Shown here piece by piece: positions 22,888 to 34,303 of a stretch of 64,000 nucleotides of DNA; within the stretch, counting starts at the first letter, position 1; each line of letters starts with the position of its first letter. A program made the position numbers and the translations under genes. The notes under the pieces are model-generated. The model had not been told where the DNA came from and did no database searches. It saw nothing but the letters and a program-made list of their open reading frames with translations. Location of the stretch: contig NW_026947484.1 of assembly GCF_034190915.1 (NCBI RefSeq), forward strand, positions 190,582,982-190,646,981. The letters run 5' to 3'. The DNA comes from Cavia porcellus (taxonomy: Eukaryota; Chordata; Mammalia; Rodentia; Caviidae).

Positions 22888-23900
22888 ATGCAATCTCAAA
22901 CATCTAGCCCATCAGGAGCAAATACAGGTGACACTGAAACAGAGGATTTTAAAAATCCTACCCCAGAAATCTCCAAAAACATAGCAAATGAAATAAACAA
23001 ATCCATGAGGCTACAGAGGAAATCAAATTAGAAATAGTTTCTCACATAAAGACAGAAATAACTTTAGTAAAGGAGTTGATCAGCATAGCCAGAGAAGAAA
23101 TAGATAAAAATAAAAATACAGGAACATGGGAAATTGATTGAAACCTTGAATGAACAAAATAGAAAGCAAGCAGAATCTATGAAACCAATTCAAAGAGATA
23201 TCCAAGAAACAAAAACTTCTATTGAAAGCTGGCAAAAACCATTTAAATAAAGCTGAGGATATAATTTTGGACCTTCAGGGGCTGGGGATTTAGCTTAGCG
23301 GCATAAGTGCCTGCCTTGCAAGTGCCTGCCTTGCAAGCAGGCAGTTGTGAGTTCGATCCCTGGTACCGATAAAAACGAAAAAGACCAAAAAAAAAAAAAT
23401 TTTTTTTTGGACCTTCAGGACAGGATCACAGTCAGTGATCATGAAAGAGTAGAACTTTTAAAAACAACAAAGCAAAATGAAATGACAGTACAGCAGCTTC
23501 AAGATGATGCCAAGAGAAACAATATAAGAGTAATAGGCATCAATGAAGATGCAGGAGTCAATGCAAATGACACAGGTAAACTATTCACAGAAGAATAGCA
23601 GAAAATTTCCCAAATATGGGGGGGGGGAGTCCTATATACAGATAAGTGAGGCATAGAGAACATCACAACCAACATAAATCTACACCCAGACATATAATAA
23701 TTAGAATCCCATACAACATAAAAACAGAATACTAAAAGCTGTTAAAGAAAATACACAACTCACCTATCACTGAAAGCCCATCACAATCACCACAGACTTT
23801 TCAGCACAAACCTTCGAGTTAAAATGAGTTTGGAGTGAAGTATTTCACTGAAAGAAAATAACTTTCAACCCAGCCAAACTCTTTTTTAAAATTAATGGAG
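22888..23900 (+). pseudogene. L1 ORF1 remnant (ORF1p)
   Basis: The RNA-binding chaperone of L1. From the ATG at 22888 the frame reads MQSQTSSPSGANTGDTETED and stays open to the stop after 23028, then breaks. A later piece contains KRNNIRVIGI (around 23513-23542), the characteristic start of the L1 ORF1 RRM domain, preceded by coiled-coil-like sequence. An ID element is inserted at 23279-23404. Frameshifts and stops make it non-functional. Confidence 0.75.
23279..23404 (+). repeat. ID SINE with internal 15-bp duplication
   Basis: Inserted in L1 ORF1 with the target duplication TTTTGGACCTTCAG at 23265-23278 and 23405-23418. A- and B-box intact. Between the boxes AAGTGCCTGCCTTGC is repeated exactly (23305-23319, 23320-23334), lengthening the tRNA-like D/anticodon region. 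Tail (A)n after 'aaaaacgaaaaagacc'. Confidence 0.95.
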
Positions 23901-24212
23901 AAACAAGATACTTCCATGACAAAGAACAATTGAAGAAATTTATGTCCACCAAACCAACCTAGAAAGAGTACTGAAAATATACTAGATAGAGATAAAAATG
24001 ACCATAATCTCCAGAACAACAGCAGAAAGACACCACCAGGATGGGCAAGCAATTAAACAAGGGGGAAAAACAGAAAACAAACACAGAAACAAACACATGG
24101 CAAAGTTGAGCCAGTATACATCAGTTATATTCATAATTGTAAATGGCCTCAATTCACCTATCAAAAGAAAAAGGTTGACAGAATGGATCAAGAAACAGGA
24201 TCCCACAATACG

Positions 24213-25510
24213 CTTTTTTTTTTTTTTGAATTTTTTCTTTAATTAAGACAAACATAAGAAATGACTAAATAAATTTTTTAAAACAATAAGGGGGAGATTG
24301 AGATAAAACAGGACATAACAATATAACAATAGAGGTCCCAGCATGACTGTTTCAACAACCTAGTACTTCACCACCATATAACCTGACTTAATAGTAGTTA
24401 CCATAGTGTCTTTTTCCTTGAAATATTTGGATAAAACTTCATATACTCTAGCTTCAAATATTTTCAAATCAAGAAGCCCAGAATAAAGCCTTTCTAATTA
24501 ATGAGTGAAAACTTTATAAGGCTCCAAGGCCACCTAATGGGGAATCATGATTACCACATATTTTTATATATTTGATTCATTACTTACATTAGGGAAACTA
24601 TTCGGTATTCACACATGCGAGATTGATTTATTTCACTTATGAGTATGGTCTCAAGCTGCGCCCATTTATTGATAAATATCTCAATGTGATCCTTCTTTAT
24701 AGCTGAATAATACTCCATTGTCTAGAAATACCACAACTTTTTTATCCATTCCTCAGTTGATGGACACTTGGGTTGTTTCCAAGATCTGGCGATTACAAAT
24801 TGTGCTGCTATAAACATAGGTGCACATATATCACTGTGGTATGATGCTTTCAGTTCTTCTGGGAATATGCCTAGAAGTGGAATAGCTGGAATAAATGGGA
24901 TTTCCAATCCCAACTTTTTGAGAAATCTCCAGACAGATCTCCACAAAGGCTGTACCAGTCTACACTCCCACCAGCAGTGCAGGAGAGTTCCTTTTTCCCC
25001 ACAGCCTCTCCAGCATTTGTTGTCGGTTTTCTTGATCCTGGCCATTCTTTCAGGAGTGAGATGGTATCTCAGTGTGGTTTTAATTTGCATTTCTCTAATG
25101 ACCAATGATGATGAGCATTTTTTCATGTATTTATTTGCCATTTGCATTTCTTCATCTGAGAATTGCGTATTCATCTCAGATGCCCATTTTTGGATTGGAT
25201 CTTTGAATTTTGGAGGTCTGAGTTTCTTTAATTCTTTATATGTTTTAGACAAGAGGCCCTTGTCTGAGAGAGAGTTCACTAAAATCTTTTCCCAGTTTGT
25301 GGGTTTTCTTTTCACTATGCTGGAGATTTCTTTTGACATGCAGAAACTTTTTAATAAGAAGTGGTCCCAGTTATTGATTCTGGGAAGTATTTCCCGTGTG
25401 GTTTGAGTCCTGTTCATGAATTCTTTACCTACTCCTATGTCTCCAAGGTTCCTACCTAATTTGTCTTCCAATAGATTTAGTGTTTCTGTTTTAATATTCA
25501 GATCTTTGAC
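24213..25510 (-). mobile_element. 5'-truncated L1, antisense, nested in sense L1
   Basis: A T-run at 24213-24227 is the poly(A) of a minus-strand L1 3' end and the body reaches about 25510. Flanks 'acaatacgctt' (left) and 'acaatatgctt' (right) are a target duplication with one mismatch. They interrupt the host L1 endonuclease frame just after KKQDPTI. Contains only ORF2 C-terminus plus 3' UTR. Confidence 0.88.
24722..25471 (-). pseudogene. L1 ORF2 C-terminal 249 codons, uninterrupted
   Basis: Minus-strand frame uninterrupted for 249 codons to the natural stop. It carries the L1 cysteine-rich C-terminal block ([20 protein letters not shown], positions about 155-174 of the frame) and the terminal region [20 protein letters not shown]…WYF typical of ORF2p ends. 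The 5' part of ORF2 (endonuclease and RT) is absent through truncation, so no active protein is encoded. Intactness indicates this copy is much younger than its host L1. The + strand 212-codon frame opposite is a shadow. Confidence 0.9.
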
Positions 25511-25744
25511 CCGACAATATGCTTTATACTGACTCTAAATATGCTATATATCTGACTCTAAAGGAAACTCAAGATTAAAAGTCAAAGGCTGGAAAACAGT
25601 ATTCCACACAACAGGAACCCAGAAAAAAATCAGGGGTAGCTATTCTGCTTGCAGACAATGTGAACTTCAAACCTAAAATGATTAAAAGAGATAAAGAAGG
25701 TCACTGCACACCTGTTAGTGGAAAACTTCAAGAAGAATAACAAT

Positions 25745-25790
<46 letters not shown>
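25745..25790. repeat. (TA)n(CA)n compound microsatellite
   Basis: About 17 bp of TA then 29 bp of CA repeats lying inside the former L1 endonuclease coding region. Confidence 0.95.
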
Positions 25791-28700
25791 GCAAATACAG
25801 GAGCACCCAACCATAAGACAAATACCAATGGACATGAAAACTCAAATACACAAGAACACAATTATAATAGGAGACCTTAATACCCCACTGTCACAAAGAG
25901 ATAGATCAACTAGACAAAAAGCCAGTAAAGAAATAATAGAACTGAGTCATTTCTGTGAGCAAATGGACTTAGTAGATGTATACAGAGTGTTTCACCCAAC
26001 CACATCAGAATATACATTCTTCTCAGCTGCACATGGGACATTTTCCAAAATAGACCATATATTAACCCATAAAACATTCTTAAGTAAATGCAAAGGGGTT
26101 CAAATTATCCCATGCATATTATCTGATCATAGTGCACTGAAATTAGAAATTAATGGCAAAGAAAATTACAAAACCAGCATAAATACATGGAAATTAAACA
26201 GCAACCTTCTAAACAACCAGTGGGCTACAGGTGAAATTAAAGAAGAAATAAAACAATTCAATGAAAATGCAGATACAACATACAGTAACCTGTTGGATGC
26301 CATGAAAGTGGGCCTAAGAGGGAAATATATAGCAATAAATTATCACCTCAAAAAATGGAGTGAGCACAAATAAACAACCTGATGCTACAACTCAAGCTCC
26401 TAGAAAAGGAAGAGCAAGTCAAATCCAAAGCTCATAGAAGGAAGGAAATTCTCAGGATCAGAGCAGGAATTAATGCAATTGAAACTTAAAAAATACAAAG
26501 GATTAATTAATCAAAGAGATGGTTTTTTGAGCGAATAAACAAAATTAATAAGCCAACCTTATCAAGAAAAAGAAAGAAAAAACTCAAATTCACACAATAA
26601 GGATTGAAGAAAGAAATCACTACAGATCTCATAGAAATTGAAAAGATCATGTACTTTGAAAATCTCTACTCACATAGGGTGGAATACACAGAGGAAATAG
26701 ACAGATTTCTAGAAACATGAGTTACCAAAGCTTAATCAGGAAGATATAACAATTTTGAATAACCCAATAGCTATTAAAATTGAAAATGTGATTAAAAAGT
26801 TACCAACAAAGAAAAGCCCAGGTCCTAATGGAGTCACAGCTGAATTCTACAAGAAATTTAGAGAATGAACATTGATGCAAAGTTTCCAGTAAAATACTGG
26901 CAAATAGAATGCAGCAAATCATCAAGAAGATTATACATCACAACCAAGTGGGATTTATTTCAGGAATACAGGGCTGGTTTAACATACACAAATCAATAAA
27001 TATAATACACCACATCAACAGAGCCAAATACAAAAATCATATGAAAATCTCAATAGATGCAGAAAAAGCTTTTGATAAAGTCCAACAGTTGTTCATGATA
27101 AAAGCCCTACCGAAACTCGGAATAGATGGTATCTACCTCAATCTCATAAAGACCATATACGACAAACCAACAACCAACATTATACTAAATGGACAAAAAC
27201 TGAAAGCTTTTACTCTAAAATCAGGAACAAGACAAGGATGTCCACTATCACCATTTCTAGTCAATATAGTTCTGGAAATATTAACCAGAGAAATCAGATA
27301 AGAGAGAGAAATAAAAGGAATAAAGATAGAAAAGAAAGAAGTTAAATTATCACTATTTGCAGATGACATGATACTTTATATAAAAGACCCAAAAAACTCC
27401 ATTAAAAGACTGCTAGAGGTAATAAATAAATTCAGCAGCATAGCTGCATACAAAGTCAACACTCAAAAATCAATAGCATTCCTGTACACAAACAAAAATT
27501 CACTGAGAGAGACATTATGGAAATATCACTTTTCACAATAGCACCTAAAAAATGAAATATCTAGGAATCAACCTAAGCACAAATGTAAAAGATCTATATG
27601 CTGACAATTATACTACTCTAAAAATGGAAATTGAAGAGGACATTAGAAAATGGAAGGATATTCCTTGCTCTTGGTTAGGAAGAGCCAACATTGTGAAAAT
27701 GGCCATACTCCCAAAACTGTTATATAAATTTAATGCAATCCCAATCAAAATACCTCTAATATACCTTACAGATCAGGAGAAAACACTTCTAAAATTCATT
27801 TGGAAACAGAAGAAATCTAGAATAGCAAAGGTGATTCTGGGCAACAAAGGCAAAGCAGGAGACATCTCAATTCTTCACTTGAAATTATACTACAAAGCCA
27901 CAGTGATAAAACCAGCATGGTACTGGCAAAGAAATAGACCTGAGGACCAGTGGAACAGATTAGAAGATGCAAATACAACTACAAAGACACTCACCACCTT
28001 ATATTTGACAAAGGGGCTAAACATGTTCAGTGGAAGAAGGATAGCCTATTTAATAAATGGTGTTGAAAGAACTGGCATTCCACATCCTGAAGACTGAATC
28101 TAGACCCATGCTTGTCACTATATACTAAAGTCAAAATGGATCATAGATCTAAATATTAAAACTGAAATACTAAATATATTGGAAGACAAGGTAGGGATGA
28201 AACTTGGAGACATAGGAATAGGCATAAAATTCATGAACAAAACACAAACTGTGTGGGAAATACTTCAAAAAATCAACAACTGGGACTTCATATTATTAAC
28301 AAGTTTTTGCACTTCAAAAGAAATCACCAAAAAAGTGAAAAAGAAAACCCATAGAGTGGGAAAGAATTATAACTGACAATCCCTCAGACAATCCCTCAGA
28401 ATATATAAAGAACTGAAAAACATCAAGCTCCTCAAGTTCAAAGATCCTTTCCAAAAATGGGCATCTGAGATGAACACACATTTCTCAGATGCATACATAC
28501 AAATGGTAAATAAATACATGAAGAAATGTTTATCCTCATTGGACATTCAAGAAATGCAAATTAAAACAGCATTGAGATTTCATCTCACTCCGGAAAGAAT
28601 AGTGCCATCAAGAAATCAACTGATAATAAATGTTGGTGAGGCTGTGGGGAAAAAGGAATGGTTCTCCACTGTTGGTGGGAGTGTAGCCTGGTACAGCCAC

Positions 28701-29445
28701 TGTGGAAATCAATATGGAGATTCCTCAAAAACTAGGATTGGAAGTTCTATTCAATCCAGCTATTCTCCTCCTGGGTATTTTCCCCCCAAAATTGAAAAGT
28801 TCATGTCACAGTGAGGTATGTGAACCCATGTTTATAGCAGCACAATTTGTAATAGCTAAATCTTGGAAACAACCAAAATGCCTATCAACTGCAGAGAGGA
28901 TGAAAAAGATGTGGTATTTTTATACAATGGAATATTACTTAGCTATAAAAAGGATGGTCTTGAGGCCTTTCTAGGTAAATGAAGGCAACTTGAGACTATC
29001 CTCATAAGTAAAATAAATAAGACCCACATTTGTAAATATCACATTATCTCTCTAGTGTAAAAAAATAATAAAAACTCAAAGAGTAATAAGATCCAAAATG
29101 TATAATAGAAGTTGTGAAAGTGAAAGGGAGGGAAAGTGCTCTAAAGGATATAACTATACGGATGTTTAAGTGTGTTAGATAGATGACCATATTACTAAGT
29201 TTTCATTAGATCATTGAACAGAATGGTTTGTATTGTGAATGTTTCAGTATCTGTCCACCTTTGATGCTTTGATTTTGTAACTTGAACTATTTTTAAGAGG
29301 ACAATATGTAGCTCATCAACCAGTAATTTCTTAGTTTTAATATTTTTATTCAAAACTAGGTATCACCTCTACCCCTTTTTCTGTTTTGTCTTGTTTTTTT
29401 CTCTCTCTCTTTTTTTCTTTAAATAAAAAAAAGAGTGGCTAGTCC

Positions 29446-31140
29446 AACCTGGCCTATATTCTAGTCACTCTCCAGATGGCAGCCACCTGCTCTGGAGCAG
29501 GTCACCTCAAGGAATACCTTGAGAGAATATAAAAATCAAGTAGAGATTAAGAGATGACTATGGTTCTTTATCCTTTTGGGTGTAGGTGAGAAATTCAATG
29601 TTGAATTCCCTTACCCCTTTGGATTTTATTCTTAAACACTGGAAATTGTTTGACCCTCACATGTTGAGAAGAGCTGTTTAATACTTTTTTGCACCTGTGC
29701 ATGACCTGCAGAGGAAAAATGAATGAAGAAGGAAGTCTTGATTATGATACTGTTTCACAACTAGAATTGTATTGTAAGGGAGAGAGAAAACGGTCATAAT
29801 TACCTTATGTTCAACTTTCTTTGTGTAACAAGATAATCCTATTTTTGCTTAAAATGTAAATGTAAATGTAAGCCATAGGAAAACCAGACACCTCTAGCCT
29901 CTCAGCCACAATTGGATGTATCCACTATCACTGAGCCTGAGGCTCCCCTCCCCAGCCTTTGGATCCTAAGGATGAAGCTTCCAACACAACTTTAATTCAA
30001 GCCTCATCTATTATTACTGAACGTGAGGACAAGTTTTCCAAGACAACCTTAATCAAAGCCTCATCCACTATTACTGAGCCTGAGGCTCTTCCCACTTGCC
30101 CTTTATATCCTAAGGGTAAGGCTTTTAAGTCAAGCATAATTGAAGCCTCTACTGTACTATATCCATCCTCAGCTTTTTTTATTTAAACTCACCAAGAGCA
30201 ATATCCCTTACAGGAAGTAAATGGTGAACATAGCATTACCCATGCCCATGTGTCTTTTCTCTCAGTGAACACAAATAGATCAAACAAGATCTGAGAGTTT
30301 TCAGACAATCCCGATATGTACATTAAGGTCTTTAAAGGACTAACTCAGACGTATGAACTAGACCAGAAAGATGTAATGTTACTCTTAAATCAACACTGAC
30401 TTCTAGTAAGAGACAAGCAGCATTTCAAGCTGCTATTATTTTTGGAGATGCATCTCAAATTGTTAATTTTTACAAGGCAGAAGACAGGCAGCCAGGGGAA
30501 TAGCTGTCCCCTACTAGCTCCCAAGCAGTCCCTACACAAAACTGCTACTGGCCTACCAACCAGAGAGAAGACTGGAACAGGAGAAATCTTCAGACAGGTA
30601 TTCTTGAAGCTCTAAAGAGGATGACACCTAAGCCTTTCAATTATTTTTAAGCTGTAAACTACACATCAGGAGAAAGATGAGAAAGTTTATGTCTTCTTAG
30701 ATCATTTGCCAGAGGTACCGATAAAACATACATCCCTGGCTCCTGATTCATAGAAGGACAGATTATTCTTAAAAGCATGTTTACTACCCAGTCACCTCAG
30801 ATTAAGAAAATGCTATAAAAGAGGGATTTCGCTCCAGATAGCTCACTTGATACTTCAGTGAGAATTGCCTTCTCAGTACCTTGTGATCAAAATCAGGAGG
30901 AAGTCAAGGGAGAAAAAAAGACCAAGATAAAATGGTTTCTTTGGTTACAGCCTTAAGAAGAACAGCCTATAAATCTGATTCTCAGGGCTCTAAGAAGAGC
31001 TCAATGACTAAACTCACTTGCCTCCAGCTCAGAAAAGCCAGGTTACCCTAAGAGGGATTGTAGGAAGAACTATCATGACAAGAGGCCTCCTAAGCCATGC
31101 CATGAGTGCAAAGGCAGCCAAGTTGGACTGTCCTCTAAGA
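29446..31140 (+). pseudogene. ERV gag remnant
   Basis: Gag forms the particle. Frames are broken, but three pieces are readable. The first is a Thr/Ser/Pro-rich tandemly repeated region (about 29925-30150) with TTLIQASSIITE and TTLIKASSTITE. The second is a capsid C-terminal-like stretch, RPTNQREDWNRRNLQ… (about 30552-30620). The third is a nucleocapsid remnant near 31094-31130, where CHEC is followed, after an apparent deletion or frameshift, by KLDCP; the zinc-knuckle histidine is missing. The order matches gammaretroviral gag. Non-functional. Confidence 0.65.
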
Positions 31141-31369
31141 TGGAGATTCCAGGGAACAGACCCATCTTACCAGCTGGTCTAGCAAGACTGAAGGGCTCCA
31201 GAGGGACTGTCATCTCCATGGTGGAGCCCTGGGTAATCATGACTATGGAGAGAAAAGAAACCTGCCTATTGCTGGGCACTAGCATGTGTCTCTCCATTCT
31301 TAATTTCAACCCTGGCCCTCCTTCCAGCCATCAAACTTCAGTGACACAGTACTGGTAAGGACATAACTT

Positions 31370-33330
31370 GCTATTTCTCACAACACTTAGGCTGCAACTG
31401 GGATGGCTTTGTCTTCACTCATTCCCTTTTAATTATGCCTGAAAGCCCCATTCCCCTCCTGGTGAGAGATATCTTATCTTGCTTAAATATTGTAATATAT
31501 ATGCACCCAGGTCCCTACACTGTCTTTCCCTCATGGAGACAAATGAATCCAGAAGTATGAGCAACTAAAGGTAGAACAGGAAGAGCAATAAGAGTTGACC
31601 CAGTAGATATACATCTCAAAGATCTTACTATTTTTCCTCATGGGAGGCAATACCTTCTAAGGTCTGAAGTTAAAAGAGGATTATTGCCTAAAATCAACAA
31701 CTGAATGGCACAAAGTCTACTCAAACATTGTAATAACCCTTGCAACCCTCAAATGGTGGGGAGTGGAGGTTGGTACAAGATCTTAGAGTGGTAAATGAGG
31801 AAATAGTGTCCATTCACCTGGCAGTACCTAACCCATATATCCTCCTTTCTCAGGTCCTGTAAGACTCCAGTTGGTTTTCAGTGTTAGAATTAAAAGATTC
31901 CTTCTTGTGCATTCCTTTCCATATGGAGTCCCAGTTTCTTTTTGCCTTGGAAAACCCTCACCATAAGGCCTCTTGACTGACTAGGACCATGCTTCTTCAA
32001 AGGTTCAAAGACAGTCCCCGTCTTTTTGGACAAGCGCTTTCCTGTGACTTTGAATTGTCCCAAGTCACAATCCTGCAATATACAAATGATACACTGCTAT
32101 GTACCTTCTCAGAAGATCCCTCTAGCCAGAGGACATGTGCCCTGCTGAATTTCTACCAGAAAGAGTTTATAAGGTCTCTGGGTCTAAGGCAAAACTTTAT
32201 GGCCTCGAGGTAAAATGCTTAGGCTTTATCGTATCTAAGGGAAACCAAAGGCTGCAGGAAGAGAGAGTTAAACCAATATTTTCCTTCCCACAGTCCAAGA
32301 CCCTAAAACAGCTAAGGGGATTCCTGGAAATTAGGCTTTTGTTGCCTTTGGATAGTAGTGTAGGGTAAGAGAGCATGAGCTCTTTATCAGCTTTTAAAGG
32401 AAGCCCAAAAGGCAGATACCCATATTTTAACTTAGGAACCTGACTTCCAAACTGCATTCCAGAAGTTTAAGCAAGAGCATCAAATACCTTGGCCCTGAGC
32501 CTACTGACGGGACACTGATTCAGTCTGTATGTTGATGAAAGGCAGGGCACGGCTTTGGGAAGGCTTATGAAGGATCCAGGACCAGCTCACCAGCCTTAGG
32601 GTGTCTGAGTCATGAATTAGGTATTGTAGCAAAGGGAGGGCCTGCATACCTTAAAGCTGTGGCTGCTGTGGTTCTCCTAGCACCAGAGGTATCCAAGCTG
32701 AATTTAGGTAAAGAGCTCACTGTATAAATACCTCACAATGTAGCAGGACTTCTTTCTCCCAAAACTAAATTTTTTTTTTGTCTTTGTGAGACAGGGTCTC
32801 GCTATGCAGTTCAGGCTGGCCTTGGGCTCACTTTGTAGCTCAGGCTGGTCTTGAACTGCCACAGTCCGCCTACCTCAGCCTTCCAAGTGCTAGGAGTACA
32901 GGAGTTGCTGCCACTCCCAGTTTAAAACTAACGTTTAAAATATTAGGCTTTACTTCTTGAAGATCTAGCCATTCAAATAAAGATATGTATCTCCCTAAAT
33001 CCTGCCACTTTCCTACCAGGAAAAGAAGAAATTGAGGCTGAAAGACATGATTGTGAACAAGTAATTCTCCATATATACATAGCCAAAAAAGGCTGGTCAG
33101 ACACACCCTTTACTGACCCTGATTTACCCTCTTCTGTGATGGCAGTTCTTTCAGGGAAAATGGGACAAGAAAGGCAGAGCATGCAGAAAGTTCCTCACTT
33201 GCCCCTGGCACTAGTGCTTTGCTGGCAGAACTCATAGCTCTGATAAAGGTTTAATAACTCACTAAAGAGCAGAAAGTCAATATTCATACTGATGATGATC
33301 ATATGTGGTCAACTCCAACTATAGGACAAC
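31370..33330 (+). pseudogene. ERV pro-pol remnant (protease, RT, RNase H)
   Basis: Protease end motif SHSF…IMPESPIPLLVRDIL at about 31418-31475. RT: QDLRVVNEE near 31780, AVPNPYILLS near 31824, SWFSVLELKDSF near 31872. The catalytic box reads QYTND at 32076-32090, so the second position of the YxDD pair region is N-D rather than D-D. A thumb-like KTLKQLRGFLE lies near 32299. RNase H traces are PFTDPDLP near 33110 and AELIAL…NIHTDDDH near 33227-33300. A B1 is inserted at 32768-32923. Integrase is not recognisable; the sequence passes directly into env. Multiple stops and frameshifts. Confidence 0.85.
32768..32923 (-). repeat. B1 SINE, antisense, in ERV pol
   Basis: T-run, 'tgagacagggtctcgctatg', duplicated 'caggctgg' blocks, 'ccttccaagtgctaggagta' and an 'actccca' end. 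It interrupts the pol sequence. Confidence 0.92.
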
Positions 33331-33339
33331 TTTGTAGAA

Positions 33340-34300
33340 AGGCTCCTCTCGGCTGGAAACAAATAAATCACTCCTAGTCTCATTGGCCTAATTCTACTAA
33401 ATGCTTGGTTTGGACACTCTTTGAGCAGTATATACACACTATAACTTATAGGTCAAGACTGGTTGGCAATGGATTGGTTTAATCACCCTGGAATTAGATG
33501 GGAAGCTCCCAATGGAACTCATTGGTCCTGTGGAATCAATTTATAGCCTTGGATACTTCCTAGATGTATAGGGAGATTCATGCTGGGACTTGTGTGGTTA
33601 CGAGGTAGGAGTGTCAAAAACACAGACAAATCTACAAGCTTATCCCATCTACAACATCGATGAACTAGTGTGTTTCACCAGTGTGACCATTTGGTTTCTA
33701 TCTTTATCCCTTCCCTAGGATTAGGGAACACATGCACTGAGACCTTAGCTAACTATACTCAATAGACCTTAAACAACACCTCAGTTGGTCTCTCTCCTAA
33801 ATGAAGAAGTAAAATTAATGAGGCAATAACCCTCCAAACTTGGATGGCATTAGGCATTTTAACAGCAGCACAAGGGGGAACTTGCACAGTTGTAAACACT
33901 GAATGTTCTTGTACATTCCTGATACTTCTGCTAATATGTTGATAGCTGCTCAAGATATTAAGTGACAAGTTAATGCCATGGTGAATTCCAAAATTCCCTT
34001 CTCCTTACCCTCTTTGTGAGAGGCTATTATTGGCTCTTCCTGGTAGAAACATTTGTTGGTTGTATTCATAATAGTCTTGTTGATCTTATTATTTGGCCCA
34101 TGCATACTTAACTGTTTCTTCATCTTTCTCTCTTCCAGACTTAAAGCTATACACCTCTCCAAGATGAGAATGTCTGGTGGCTGTCAAGAGCCTTTAGAAA
34201 AATCTTCTGTAGAGTATCTCTGGCTATTGATCACAACTATGATCTTCTTCACTTGTAAGAAGCCTGAAGAGTCATCACCCCTTGTCCCTTTATGGATAGC
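33340..34300 (+). pseudogene. ERV env remnant with TM region
   Basis: Env mediates attachment and fusion in an intact virus. Here only broken pieces remain. A surface-like stretch is followed by the TM ectodomain with ALGILTAAQGGTC (near 33848-33886), then TVVNTECSC, where a second cysteine is displaced by serine relative to the usual CX6CC. A hydrophobic membrane anchor VVFIIVLLILLFGPCILNCF lies at about 34056-34115. Several in-frame stops and a shortened surface part make it non-functional. The motif set supports a class-I, gammaretrovirus-like element. Confidence 0.75.
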
Positions 34301-34303
34301 AAG

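Larger units (their letters stand above)
23998..28960 (+). pseudogene. L1 ORF2 remnant (endonuclease-RT)
   Basis: ORF2p cuts target DNA and reverse-transcribes L1 RNA. The start near 23998 reads MTIISRTTAERH, then VNGLNSPIKRKRLTEW (endonuclease N-terminus, about 24139-24186). An antisense L1 then interrupts. Endonuclease motifs resume: [10 protein letters not shown] (near 25863) with the catalytic D/N and [12 protein letters not shown] (near 26110). RT motifs: [13 protein letters not shown] (near 27050), [10 protein letters not shown] (near 27227) and LFADDMILY (near 27355), so the FADD catalytic pair is retained. The C-terminal part runs to about 28960 with stops and frameshifts (for example at 26371, 27299, 28095, 28374). 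Confidence 0.9.
22103..29430 (+). mobile_element. Near full-length L1, sense, nested in ERV
   Basis: Flanked by near-identical 15-bp copies (AAGAGTGACTAGTCT at 22088-22102, AAGAGTGGCTAGTCC at 29431-29445), both derived from ERV sequence. It contains a 5' UTR (22103-22887), ORF1 remnant, ORF2 remnant and a 3' UTR ending in an A-rich 'ttctttaaataaaaaaaa'. Net of the nested L1 and ID it is about 5.9 kb, close to full length. Both ORFs are broken. Confidence 0.9.

Noticed and set aside
24768..25406. 212-codon + strand open frame
   Set aside because: It lies exactly opposite the L1 ORF2 C-terminal frame on the minus strand, which has clear ORF2p motifs.
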